Positions 16,224 through 23,640 are shown, counted from the first letter of the stretch. The stretch: 23,640 bases of DNA from an uncultured Erysipelotrichaceae bacterium (GCA_910588075.1 CAJUOS010000038.1:504-24143), one strand, 5' to 3'. Program-made: numbers and translations. Notes: a model not told the origin generated them from the letters alone.

Positions 16224-17381
16224 CTATATATATTTTTCTGGTAAATAAGCATTAACATCTTGTATATCATCTAAAGCTAATACAAACATACCATATCTTG
16301 TAGAACTATCAGTAATCTCTGTATTTGGTAATTCTTCAATATCTTTTTTATATATTATTCTATCTGGAATTTCTTGTTTTGCTTTAGCTAATAAATCTAA
16401 TGATGCTTGATCCATAACAAAACATGAAACTGCATAATCAGCTATCTTAGAATGAGAAAAATCAGGTTCTTTTCCACAAGCAATATCAATAACCATTCCA
16501 ACAAAATCATATCCCGTAGAAATATGAACAAGATGAGAACCTATACAATCTCCACCCATTCTTGAACCTATTTCTATAAATTTTATATTTCCATGTATAT
16601 CAATCTTAAACTCTGCATGAGATGCACCATATTTAATGTCCAAAGCATCTAATGCCTTTTTTACTTCTATTTCAATTCTTTTATTCATCTGATGATTTAA
16701 AGGAGCAGGTTCAACATGAGCAGTTTCAATAAAATGAGGTGCTCCAGTTGTATATTTTTTAGTAATAGCTAAACAATAATGTTCCCCATTATAAGAAATA
16801 CTTTCACAACTATACTCATCACCATCAATATACTCTTCAATTAATGCTCTTTTTTCAAATGAAACTTCTTTAGCATAATCAATACCTTCCATAAGTTCTT
16901 GTTGATTATAAACTTTTGAAACTCCTCTACTTCCTGATCTATCTGTTGCTTTCACAATAAGAGGATAACTATAATCTTTAATCATATCTAATGTAAAATT
17001 ATCATCTACAATACAAAAATGAGGTATAGGTACTTGATTTTTCTCAAATGCTTGTCGCATTAAAAATTTATTTGTAGAAATTGTATCTGTAATCTCTGGA
17101 TTGCATCTTAAATTCATATGTCTAGCAACATAATTTACTGTTAAAACTGCTAAATCAGAAGCGATAGAAACAATACCATCAATATTTATTTTTTGACAAA
17201 TTCTTAAAATCTCTTCCTTTTCAACAATACTAATAGGATAAAAATAATCAGCCTCAGCCTTAGCAATAGCCCCTTCTTCCCATGCAAAAACATGCGTTTC
17301 ATATCCTTTTTCTTTGGCTTTTAACACCAAAGGTAACTGTAATTCACTTGCACCAATAATAGCAATTTTCGATTTAGACAT
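16224..17381 (-). CDS. ATP-grasp ligase, first of two
   Basis: 385 aa, carbamoyl-phosphate-synthase/biotin-carboxylase-like ATP-grasp. Pre-domain KIAIIGASELQLPLV (5-19); Lys144 in LIVKATD; glycine-rich loop SGSRGVSKV (149-157); EEYIDGDEYS (182-191); metal ligands Glu258 (HAEFK) and Glu270 in EIGSRMGGD (270-278). The set looks complete. Such proteins in surface-sugar and natural-product clusters often form amide bonds between an amino acid and an amine. It follows the WecE-like transaminase gene by 11 bases, so attachment of an amino acid to the newly made amino group is the favoured, unproven role. Ribosome binding site AAGGGGAA about 6 bases upstream. Confidence 0.88.
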   Translation of the reverse strand: MSKSKIAIIGASELQLPLVLKAKEKGYETHVFAWEEGAIAKAEADYFYPISIVEKEEILRICQKINIDGIVSIASDLAVLTVNYVARHMNLRCNPEITDTISTNKFLMRQAFEKNQVPIPHFCIVDDNFTLDMIKDYSYPLIVKATDRSGSRGVSKVYNQQELMEGIDYAKEVSFEKRALIEEYIDGDEYSCESISYNGEHYCLAITKKYTTGAPHFIETAHVEPAPLNHQMNKRIEIEVKKALDALDIKYGASHAEFKIDIHGNIKFIEIGSRMGGDCIGSHLVHISTGYDFVGMVIDIACGKEPDFSHSKIADYAVSCFVMDQASLDLLAKAKQEIPDRIIYKKDIEELPNTEITDSSTRYGMFVLALDDIQDVNAYLPEKYI

Positions 17382-17392
17382 AACAATTCCCC

Positions 17393-18517
17393 TTATAAAA
17401 TATTTTTAATACATTCACATACATATTTTGCATCTTCTTCGCTCATATCAGCATATAAAGGTAATCTTAATAAGCGAGATGCAATATCTTCAGTAACAGG
17501 ACAATCTTTTGGTTTATATCCTAACTTTAATCCATATGGTGAAGAATGTAATGGCACATAACAAATATATGCAATAACATCCTTTTCTCTTAGTTTTTTA
17601 ATTAAGTCATCTTTAATCTCTGGAGTTGGTAAAAGAATATTAAACATATGAGCATTATGTGTAACATTTTCAGGAATAACAGGTAATCTCAATTTACCAT
17701 TTGCTTCTAATTCTTTTAAATCATTAAAATATGTATTCCATACAAGCATACGTTTATCCATAATTTCATCATAACGTTCCATTTGAGCATATAATATAGC
17801 TGCTAACAAATCAGAAGGTAAGAATGAAGACCCAATATCATGCCAAGTATATTTATCAACTAATCCTCTTAATACATTTCTTCTATTTGTTCCTTTTTCA
17901 CGAATAATTTCTGCACGTTCCATATATTTTTCTTCATTAACAACAATAGCTCCACCTTCACCCATTGCATAATTTTTTGTTTCATGGAAACTATAACATC
18001 CAAATTCAGTCATTGTTCCTGCAATTTTTCCTTTATAAGTAGAACCAACAGCTTGTGCAGCATCTTCAATAATAAATAAGTTATATTTATTAGCAATCTT
18101 GATAATAGTATCCATTTCACATGGAAAACCTGCATAATGAACAACATAGATTGCCTTTGTTTTCTCAGTAATCAATTCTTCAATTTTATTTTCATCAATA
18201 TTAAATGTATCTTCTCTAATATCGCAGAAAACAACATTTGCTCCTCTTAATAAGAAAGCATTAATTGTAGATGAAAATGTAAATGATGGTGCAATAACTT
18301 CATCACCACTTTGTAAATCTGCTAAAATAGAAGCCATTTCTAGTGCTGTAGTTCCAGATGTTGTTAAAAGCATATTCTTAATACCAAATCTTTTATGAAA
18401 TTCTTCATAAACCTTTGTCGTATATTTTCCATCACCTGAAAGAATGCTGTTATGCAAAGCATCAACAACACAATCTTCTTCTTTTTTTGTAATACTAGGT
18501 TTATTAAATTTAATCAT
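17393..18517 (-). CDS. WecE/RffA-like dTDP-sugar 4-aminotransferase (DegT/DnrJ/EryC1/StrS)
   Basis: PLP enzyme that transfers an amino group, usually from glutamate, to a keto-sugar nucleotide. 374 aa, normal length. TSGTTALE (53-60) binds the cofactor phosphate, EDAAQAVG (151-158) contains the PLP-pyridine Asp152, and SFHETKNYAMGEGGA (176-190) contains the Schiff-base Lys181. The HETKN form is characteristic of WecE, which makes dTDP-4-amino-4,6-dideoxygalactose, rather than of 3-aminotransferases. With the upstream 2,3-dehydratase and 3-ketoreductase, the likelier substrate here is dTDP-4-keto-2,6-dideoxyhexose. Its start overlaps the end of the oxidoreductase gene by 8 bases, and GGGAGAGAG lies 5 bases upstream. 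Confidence 0.92.
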   Translation of the reverse strand: MIKFNKPSITKKEEDCVVDALHNSILSGDGKYTTKVYEEFHKRFGIKNMLLTTSGTTALEMASILADLQSGDEVIAPSFTFSSTINAFLLRGANVVFCDIREDTFNIDENKIEELITEKTKAIYVVHYAGFPCEMDTIIKIANKYNLFIIEDAAQAVGSTYKGKIAGTMTEFGCYSFHETKNYAMGEGGAIVVNEEKYMERAEIIREKGTNRRNVLRGLVDKYTWHDIGSSFLPSDLLAAILYAQMERYDEIMDKRMLVWNTYFNDLKELEANGKLRLPVIPENVTHNAHMFNILLPTPEIKDDLIKKLREKDVIAYICYVPLHSSPYGLKLGYKPKDCPVTEDIASRLLRLPLYADMSEEDAKYVCECIKNIL

Positions 18518-19481
18518 TTTGACTCTCTCCCATCTTTCTTATATTTCCAACTAAATAACTTTGTTGATATAAACGTTCATAAAAACACTCTCTTATCTGA
18601 TCATCTTTTAAAGCTTCTTCAAATTTTAATATAGACTTTATAAAATGATTATCTGCATCAACAATGACTTCTTCATGATTATTTCCTACATAAACATCTA
18701 TAACTGGTTGATTACCAGGTGGAGATGTAAATATTCTATTTGTTGATAACTTTCCTTTAGAGCCATATATTTCTAATGAACAACTATAATGATTATCCAT
18801 TCCAAAAGCCCCTTGATAAGTAATACTTTGATTACTTAAAACAAAATCACCATAAACATCAACATCACAATCATCTATATAATATAAATGTGCATTTTCA
18901 ACTTGTATATTTCCATCTAATAAAAAGCTTCCTAACTTTACAACATATCCTCCAGCATCAAGCAATGCTCCACCGCCCAATTTTTGAGAATATCTAAAAT
19001 CATTAGCAGCCCTTTTAGGAAAACTAAAACAAGAACGTATTAAACGTAAATCACCTAATTTTTGAGAATCAATAATATCTTTAACAACTTCTAATTGTTT
19101 ATGAAATTGAAACATATAATTTTCTTGTAAAACTAATTTTCTTTCTTTAGCAATACGAATTAAATCTTCAGTATCCTCTAAACATGTTGTTAATGGTTTT
19201 TCTAAAAAAACATGTTTTCCTTTTAATAATGCCTTCTTTGCATATTCATAATGTAAAGCTGGGGGTAAAGGTATATATAATATATCTATATTTTCATCAT
19301 TAATGAGATCATCAAAACGATTAAAAATATCTAATTGATAATCTTCTCTAAACTTCTCTGCTTTTTCTATGTTATATTCTTCTGCAACACCAACACATTC
19401 AAAATCAGAACATTGTTTCAAAGCAGGAACAAACATTCGATATGCAATATCTGCCGCACCCAATACACCTATTTTATACAT
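18510..19481 (-). CDS. Gfo/Idh/MocA oxidoreductase, probable NDP-hexose 3-ketoreductase
   Basis: NAD(P)-dependent sugar oxidoreductase. I place the start at the third of three consecutive ATGs (19481), because GGAGG is then 7 bases away; the first ATG would touch it. This gives 323 aa. Rossmann motif GVLGAADIA (5-13); HVFLEKPL (90-97) with catalytic-type Lys95; GGGALLDAGGYVV (169-181) with Tyr179. The sequence FPKRAANDFRYSQ (154-166) before this is typical of NDP-hexose 3-ketoreductases such as those paired with 2,3-dehydratases in deoxysugar pathways. It would reduce the 3-keto group left after 2,3-dehydration, giving 4-keto-2,6-dideoxyhexose. It directly follows the dehydratase gene, which strengthens the role. 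Confidence 0.88.
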   Translation of the reverse strand: MYKIGVLGAADIAYRMFVPALKQCSDFECVGVAEEYNIEKAEKFREDYQLDIFNRFDDLINDENIDILYIPLPPALHYEYAKKALLKGKHVFLEKPLTTCLEDTEDLIRIAKERKLVLQENYMFQFHKQLEVVKDIIDSQKLGDLRLIRSCFSFPKRAANDFRYSQKLGGGALLDAGGYVVKLGSFLLDGNIQVENAHLYYIDDCDVDVYGDFVLSNQSITYQGAFGMDNHYSCSLEIYGSKGKLSTNRIFTSPPGNQPVIDVYVGNNHEEVIVDADNHFIKSILKFEEALKDDQIRECFYERLYQQSYLVGNIRKMGESQND

Positions 19482-19483
19482 CA

Positions 19484-20860
19484 TCATACCTCCAATAATG
19501 AAATAAGATTTCTTAATTGTATATTACATACATTATTAAACTGAATAAGTTGATTTAAAGTTGCAAAATCAAGCCATATATACTCATCAGTTAACTCAAT
19601 ATCATCTTCAATATTTATAATAATATTTCTATTTTGTTCATGGTAGAATCTTCCACCTTCTTCTGACAATAAGACATCTATTTGAACATTTTTATGTTGT
19701 TCTAGATGTTCAAAAAAGATTTTTTCTACACAATCACAAACTTCATTTAATTCGTTGGCTTCTCTTTGTATTGTTGGACCAAGTTCAACATTATCAAAAC
19801 ACCCTATCTCTTTTTTTAATTTCACCAAAAATTTCTTTTTGCCATCAAATACTTTTGTTATAAGACCAAATAAAGCAATTCCTGTTGCTTGAAACAATGG
19901 TTGAGTCCAATGAGTAACTTCTCTTCCTTCAATACTTATATCACAATATATAACTTTAAAATTTGCTGTATCATTGCATATTTCATCATCACTTATTTTC
20001 CATGTTGTTAATTCATGTAATGGCACAAACTTTAAAGATGTTTCTTCAAACATTTTAATATCATTTATTTTATGGAAAACATCTGAAAAACAAAGATGAT
20101 CAAAATCTAATATTGATTTACTTAACTCTTGATCTTTTGTTTGACAAATAATTTCTTCTCTTTCTTTTAAAGATAATGAATTATAAATAGGTAAACATGA
20201 TAAGACTGTTCTTGTATCCATATTAACAATATTATCAAATCGCATTAAACGTTTAATTTGTCCTAATGTCATCCATTTAAAATTATCTTCAACTTTAATA
20301 TCTTCATCAATCATAATAATAATATTTCTATTTCTTTTATGATAAAAACGTGAAGATTGTTCAGATTGTATCTGATCCACAATAATATGACAAGCATCAA
20401 CATCAGTAAAATACTCTAAATATTTTGGCTTCTTTCCACCATGTTTTTGAGTAAAATTACTTTTTGTTGCTTGAATTGTAGGAGAAATCTGAATTTTATT
20501 AATATTTCCAGGTTCTATCTTTGCTTGCATTAAAAAATGTAATTTCCCATCAATAATAGAACAAATAATTCCTAAAAATCCAATTTCATTTTGCATAATA
20601 ATAGGTTGTTCATAAACGACCTTATTATCTTTTATACGTTGAATTCCTTGAACAAAAAAGAAACTATTATTTTTATTTGTAATAATTCCCTTTTTATCAT
20701 CATAAAACCAATATGTACTATCAGATAAACAATTGCGTTGAATATCTACATGTATACTATGATTTAAATCATTTATCCATTTATCTATATCTTGATTAGA
20801 ATTTATAAATCCTTCTTGATCACTCCACGAATCAAAGAGTAATTGTATCCAATTCTTCAT
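19484..20860 (-). CDS. NDP-hexose 2,3-dehydratase
   Basis: Removes water from C2-C3 of NDP-4-keto-6-deoxyglucose, the first step of 2-deoxygenation. The protein is two copies of the hexose-dehydratase domain, as in this family. Counting from 20860, copy 1 has KIEPGN (114-119), SPTIQATKSNFTQKHGG (126-142) and DQIQSEQSSRFYHKRNRN (162-179); copy 2 repeats it as GPTIQRE and SEEGGRFYHEQNRN near the C-terminus. Length is 458 aa, normal. The reading frame is also open from ATG 20881, giving 465 aa; neither start has a strong ribosome binding site, and I prefer MKNWIQ at 20860. Either way the gene overlaps the 3' end of rmlA (29 or 50 bases). The stop abuts the oxidoreductase start. Such enzymes are known mainly from actinomycete antibiotic pathways. 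Confidence 0.93.
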   Translation of the reverse strand: MKNWIQLLFDSWSDQEGFINSNQDIDKWINDLNHSIHVDIQRNCLSDSTYWFYDDKKGIITNKNNSFFFVQGIQRIKDNKVVYEQPIIMQNEIGFLGIICSIIDGKLHFLMQAKIEPGNINKIQISPTIQATKSNFTQKHGGKKPKYLEYFTDVDACHIIVDQIQSEQSSRFYHKRNRNIIIMIDEDIKVEDNFKWMTLGQIKRLMRFDNIVNMDTRTVLSCLPIYNSLSLKEREEIICQTKDQELSKSILDFDHLCFSDVFHKINDIKMFEETSLKFVPLHELTTWKISDDEICNDTANFKVIYCDISIEGREVTHWTQPLFQATGIALFGLITKVFDGKKKFLVKLKKEIGCFDNVELGPTIQREANELNEVCDCVEKIFFEHLEQHKNVQIDVLLSEEGGRFYHEQNRNIIINIEDDIELTDEYIWLDFATLNQLIQFNNVCNIQLRNLISLLEV

Positions 20861-21740
20861 TATCTTGCACCACACTCTCATTAGCTATTCTTTCTAAATA
20901 TTTACCATATTCATTTTTATTAAGACCACTAGCTAATTTTAATAATTGTTCTCTTGTTATGTAACCTTTATTAAATGCAATCTCCTCAATACATGAAATA
21001 TATAATCCTTGTCTTTTTTGAATACTTGCAACATATTGTGCTGCTTCTAAAAGATTGTCATTATTTCCTGTATCAAGCCATGCCATTCCACGACTTAATA
21101 TTTCTACTTTTAATTGACCTCTTTTTAAATATTCATTATTAATAGATGTGATTTCTAATTCACCTCTAGCAGAAGGTTTAATTGTCTTAGCAATTTCAAT
21201 AACATGATTATCATAAAAATATAATCCTGGCACTGCATAATTAGATTTAGGATGTTGTGGTTTTTCTTCAATGTTTAATACATTTTTATTTTCATCAAAA
21301 GAAACAACACCATATTCTCTAGGATCATTCACATAATATCCAAAAATAATAGCCCCTTCTTCTAAACGACTTGCTTTACTTAATGTTTCTGAGAAATTTG
21401 TTCCATAAAAAATATTATCTCCCAAAATAAGTGCTACACTATCATCTTCAATGAATTCTTCACCAATAATAAAAGCTTCAGCTAAGCCTCTAGGATACTC
21501 TTGAATTGCATATTCTATATAAATTCCTAATTGACTTCCATCACCTAATAACTCTTCAAACATAACAACATCTCGAGGAGTAGAAATAATTAAAATTTCT
21601 TTAATGCCTGCAAGCATTAATGCAGATAATGGATAGTAAATCATCGGTTTATCATATACTGGTAAAATTTGTTTTGATACTGCTTTTGTAAGAGGATATA
21701 ATCTCGTTCCTGATCCTCCAGCTAAAATAATTCCCTTCAT
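20832..21740 (-). CDS. rmlA: Glucose-1-phosphate thymidylyltransferase
   Basis: Makes dTDP-glucose from dTTP and glucose-1-phosphate. GGSGTRLYPLT (8-18) with Lys23 in the signature, EYAIQEYPRGLAEAF (76-90), metal-binding Asp108 in GDNIFYG, NIEEKPQHPKSNYA near 156-169, and AWLDTGNNDNLLEA in the C-terminal part are all standard RmlA. 302 aa; the usual 290-residue form is extended by a short acidic tail. GAGAGG lies about 10 bases upstream of the start. The 3' end overlaps the 2,3-dehydratase gene and it follows rmlB by 15 bases, so the whole pathway is one transcript. Confidence 0.97.
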   Translation of the reverse strand: MKGIILAGGSGTRLYPLTKAVSKQILPVYDKPMIYYPLSALMLAGIKEILIISTPRDVVMFEELLGDGSQLGIYIEYAIQEYPRGLAEAFIIGEEFIEDDSVALILGDNIFYGTNFSETLSKASRLEEGAIIFGYYVNDPREYGVVSFDENKNVLNIEEKPQHPKSNYAVPGLYFYDNHVIEIAKTIKPSARGELEITSINNEYLKRGQLKVEILSRGMAWLDTGNNDNLLEAAQYVASIQKRQGLYISCIEEIAFNKGYITREQLLKLASGLNKNEYGKYLERIANESVVQDNEELDTITL

Positions 21741-21755
21741 GAAATGTCATCCTCT

Positions 21756-22778
21756 CTATATTTTACTTCCATACATTTTTTCAAAATAGTTTTGATATTC
21801 TCCTGAAAGAATATTTTCCCACCATTCTTTATTATTTAAATACCATTCAATTGTTTGTTGAATTCCTGTATCAAAGTTATATTTTGGTTTCCACCCTAAT
21901 TCAGTTTCTAATTTTTCTGGATCTATAGCATATCTTCTATCATGCCCTTTTCTATCTTCCACAAATTTAATTAATGATTCAGGTTTATTTAAAGCTTTTA
22001 GAATTGTTTTCACAACTTCTAAATTTGTTCTTTCATTATGTCCACCTACATTATATACTTCTCCAACTCGTCCATTTCTAACAATTAAATCAATAGCAAC
22101 ACAATGATCATATACATGTAACCAATCTCTTATGTTAGCTCCATCTCCATAAACTGGTAATGATTCATCTGCTAAAGCTCTTGAAATCATTAATGGAATA
22201 AGTTTTTCTGGAAAATGATATGGTCCATAATTATTTGAACATCTACTTATCGTTACTGGTAAACCATATGTGCGATAATAAGCCAATACAAACAAATCAG
22301 CAGAAGCCTTAGATGAACTATATGGACTAGATGTATGTAATGGTGTTGACTCTGTAAAAAACAAGTCTGGTCTATCTAATGGTAAATCACCATAAACTTC
22401 ATCAGTTGATACTTGATGATATCTTTTGATTCCAAAATGATTACAAGCATCTAATAATGTTGTTGTTCCCATAACATTTGTTCTCACAAAGCTTTCAGGA
22501 TCTTCAATACTTCTATCTACATGTGATTCAGCTGCAAAATTAATAACTATATCAAATTTTTCTTTTTCAAATAGATCAAAAATAAATTGTCTATCAGCGA
22601 TATCCCCTTTAACAAATCGATAATTTGCTTTTCCCTCAACGGGTTTACATGTTTCTAAATTACCAGCATAAGTTAATAAATCTAAATTAACAATCATATC
22701 ATCTGGATATTTATTAACCATATAATGAACAAAGTTTCCTCCTATAAATCCTGCTCCACCTGTCACTAAAATTTTCAT
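21756..22778 (-). CDS. rmlB: dTDP-glucose 4,6-dehydratase
   Basis: Converts dTDP-glucose to dTDP-4-keto-6-deoxyglucose; extended SDR. I start at ATG 22778, where the protein begins MKILVTGGAGFIGG and AAAGGAGAGG lies upstream at good spacing; the open frame extends to 22817 but has no reason to be used. 340 aa, normal. GGAGFIGG (7-14) binds NAD; Thr125-Asp126-Glu127 is the dehydratase signature (STDEVYGD); Tyr153 and Lys157 are the YxxxK pair; NNYGPYHFPEKLIP follows. It is the first gene of the train after the 330-bp leader. With no rmlC or rmlD in the window, its product is probably channelled to the 2,3-dehydratase. Confidence 0.97.
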   Translation of the reverse strand: MKILVTGGAGFIGGNFVHYMVNKYPDDMIVNLDLLTYAGNLETCKPVEGKANYRFVKGDIADRQFIFDLFEKEKFDIVINFAAESHVDRSIEDPESFVRTNVMGTTTLLDACNHFGIKRYHQVSTDEVYGDLPLDRPDLFFTESTPLHTSSPYSSSKASADLFVLAYYRTYGLPVTISRCSNNYGPYHFPEKLIPLMISRALADESLPVYGDGANIRDWLHVYDHCVAIDLIVRNGRVGEVYNVGGHNERTNLEVVKTILKALNKPESLIKFVEDRKGHDRRYAIDPEKLETELGWKPKYNFDTGIQQTIEWYLNNKEWWENILSGEYQNYFEKMYGSKI

Positions 22779-22830
22779 AATAGTCCTCTCCTTTAAACAT
22801 TTTGTTTGTATTCGCATTCATTATTTATAT

Positions 22831-22839
22831 ATTTTAACA
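22831..22839 (-). promoter_or_regulatory. Candidate extended -10 element (TGTTAAAAT), proximal
   Basis: TGTTAAAAT on the minus strand matches an extended -10, about 52 bases before the rmlB start. No convincing -35 is present at 16-18 bases. It may be a secondary start site. Confidence 0.3.
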
Positions 22840-22915
22840 TGAAATATCTTTCATTTTTTCATACAGATTAATCATTCACTTTTTTTCATAAAAGAGCACA
22901 GATTAACCCTGTATT

Positions 22916-22943
22916 ATTGTAACATAAAAAAATATAAAAACAA
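22916..22943 (-). promoter_or_regulatory. Candidate promoter of the glycan gene train, distal
   Basis: TTGTTT (22938-22943), 16 bases, then TACAAT (22916-22921) preceded by TG (extended -10 TGTTACAAT). Just downstream, around the expected transcription start, lies the inverted repeat ACAGATTAACCCTGT (22898-22912), which could be an operator. It would give a leader of about 130 bases before rmlB. Confidence 0.4.
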
Positions 22944-23056
22944 CCAAAAAACCTCATATAAAACATAAATAGCAATTTTTTTATCAGGAAAAGTATAAAA
23001 AACAAATCGATTAACATTTTTTAACAAAATGTTTATATCTTTTTTTATTTATTTAC

Positions 23057-23094
23057 AAAAAAACCAATTATGTCATTATAAAGTCATAATTGGT
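23057..23094 (-). terminator. Intrinsic terminator after the Rpn-like pseudogene
   Basis: Inverted repeat ACCAATTATG (23063-23072) and CATAATTGGT (23085-23094) with a 12-base loop, followed on the minus strand by seven T (23057-23063). It lies 15 bases after the stop at 23109 and insulates the glycan operon from the pseudogene. Confidence 0.75.
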
Positions 23095-23108
23095 AAATAA
23101 GTTATTAT

Positions 23109-23592
23109 TTAAACTTTTTTCATATAATATTCTCGCTCTTGTAAGGGAATATCTAATACTTCCATTGCTTGTTGAAGACTTAAATTCAAGTTTTTCATTA
23201 AACTTTGAATAGATATAATCTTTGTCTCTTCTATTCCTTTTCGTTTTCCTTCATCCCTCACTTCATCTAGTATCTTTCCCATCTCTTTCTCTCCCTCCTT
23301 CCTTCTCTTTAATCCTTCTACTCTCTTTGCTAAGACTTCATAATACATCTCTCGCTTCTTTACATCGAAAATCATGCATCAATCTCCCTATCTCATCTTC
23401 TCCCTCATATTCTCCATTCACATAGATGATTTCCTGCTCATCTCTCACTTCCTTTTGACTCTCTTTTATCATTCTCACTATATGATATATCCCTCTTCCT
23501 TCTTTGAATATATCCTTCTCTGTTATGAATATCACATAACTCTTTGGTATTTTTCTCCACTCACTTTTCTTGATTTCTACTTCTCCATATAA
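23109..23592 (-). pseudogene. Rpn/PD-(D/E)XK nuclease-family transposase remnant, 5'-truncated and frameshifted
   Basis: Two overlapping frames carry consecutive parts of one protein. The upstream frame reads WRKIPKSYVIFITEKDIF, then IIYVNGEYEGEDEIGRLMHD, to FRCKEARD, and then stops; the downstream frame continues MYYEVLAKRVEGLKRR to the end. These are the family's usual PKSYVIFITE, IIYVNGEY, IGRLMHDF and tail LMKNLNLSLQQAMEVLDIP blocks in the right order. Loss of two bases (AT in GATATG) near 23346-23349 explains the break. The N-terminal part with the nuclease core is absent: upstream coding ends in a TGA at 23596-23598, where IS-like sequence begins. Members of this family are repetitive mobile-like genes in gut Firmicutes. 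Non-functional as a nuclease. Confidence 0.8.
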
Positions 23593-23593
23593 A

Positions 23594-23640
23594 TGTCAAT
23601 CTAAAAATGTACAAATTTGCTCACTTAAGAATGTACAATT
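23594..23640. mobile_element. Probable insertion-sequence end (IS21-like), partial
   Basis: From TGTCAATCT at 23594 the sequence changes from Rpn coding to noncoding. AATGTACAA occurs at 23606-23614 and again at 23630-23638, 24 bases apart; AATGTCAAT at 23592-23600 is a loose third copy. Ends starting with TG and carrying spaced copies of a short repeat are typical of IS21-family elements. The transposase would lie beyond the right edge, so the family is uncertain. Confidence 0.45.

Larger units (their letters stand above)
22779..23108. other. 330-bp leader/promoter region of the glycan gene train
   Basis: No gene seen. On the minus strand I find a candidate promoter (22916-22943), a second extended -10 (22831-22839), two copies of ACAGATTAA on the plus strand (22863-22871 and 22898-22906) and an 8-bp inverted repeat with a 5-base loop (23013-23033, AACATTTT/AAAATGTT). 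The terminator of the pseudogene lies at its right end. No riboswitch was recognised. Confidence 0.5.

Noticed and set aside
20832..22778. dTDP-L-rhamnose locus
   Set aside because: rmlA and rmlB are present but rmlC and rmlD are not in the window; the following genes are the 2,3-dehydratase, 3-ketoreductase and 4-aminotransferase instead.
23340..23360. Programmed frameshift in the Rpn-like gene
   Set aside because: There is no slippery heptamer at the break, and the gene is also 5'-truncated, so a degenerative two-base loss is simpler.
23222..23592. Plus-strand open frames opposite the Rpn remnant
   Set aside because: Their Ser/Leu/Phe-rich sequence reflects the pyrimidine-rich complement of the Lys/Glu-rich Rpn tail; the minus-strand blocks are recognisable.

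Overview
The window is about 70-75% A+T by eye. Compact, mostly co-directional genes with AGGAGG-type ribosome binding sites, ATP-grasp/CapK/GtrB-type envelope genes, a Listeria-Bacteroides-repeat surface protein and a broken Rpn-type nuclease gene together suggest a low-GC gut Firmicute. Erysipelotrichales/Coprobacillaceae-like is my best guess; that is inference, because no rRNA or other taxonomic marker is present. Every supported gene lies on the minus strand, so transcription runs from high to low coordinates.

Layout from right to left. The right edge (about 23594-23640) looks like the end of an insertion sequence, possibly IS21 family. It abuts a truncated, frameshifted Rpn/PD-(D/E)XK nuclease pseudogene (23109-23592) that ends in a hairpin terminator. 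After a 330-bp promoter/leader region, a long gene train runs from 22778 to 3500 and ends in a clear intrinsic terminator at 3460-3485. Left of it are a separate NAD(P)-malic enzyme gene (2195-3373) and the 5' part of a large secreted surface protein (1-2054) that runs off the left edge.

The gene train reads as an envelope-glycan cluster. RmlA and RmlB make dTDP-4-keto-6-deoxyglucose. An NDP-hexose 2,3-dehydratase and a Gfo/Idh/MocA 3-ketoreductase would remove the 2-hydroxyl. A WecE-like PLP transaminase would then aminate C4. The predicted product is a dTDP-4-amino-2,4,6-trideoxyhexose, a sugar type best known from actinomycete natural products; rmlC and rmlD are absent. Two ATP-grasp ligases follow and may acylate or aminoacylate the amino group. 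A GtrB-like polyprenyl-phosphate glycosyltransferase, two small EamA/SMR-like membrane proteins and three paralogous multi-pass membrane proteins with a DD motif after the first membrane segment (putative GT-C glycosyltransferases) look like an expanded three-component glycosylation module. A Wzx-like flippase, a CapK/PaaK-like adenylate-forming enzyme, a lactate/malate dehydrogenase-family protein and a nucleotidyltransferase complete the train.

Most likely undescribed system: a cell-surface glycosylation pathway that makes a (possibly aminoacylated) 2-deoxy-4-amino sugar on a lipid carrier and transfers it outside the membrane with three related transferases. The individual enzyme families are well supported by motifs. 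The assembled pathway and the final structure are inference.
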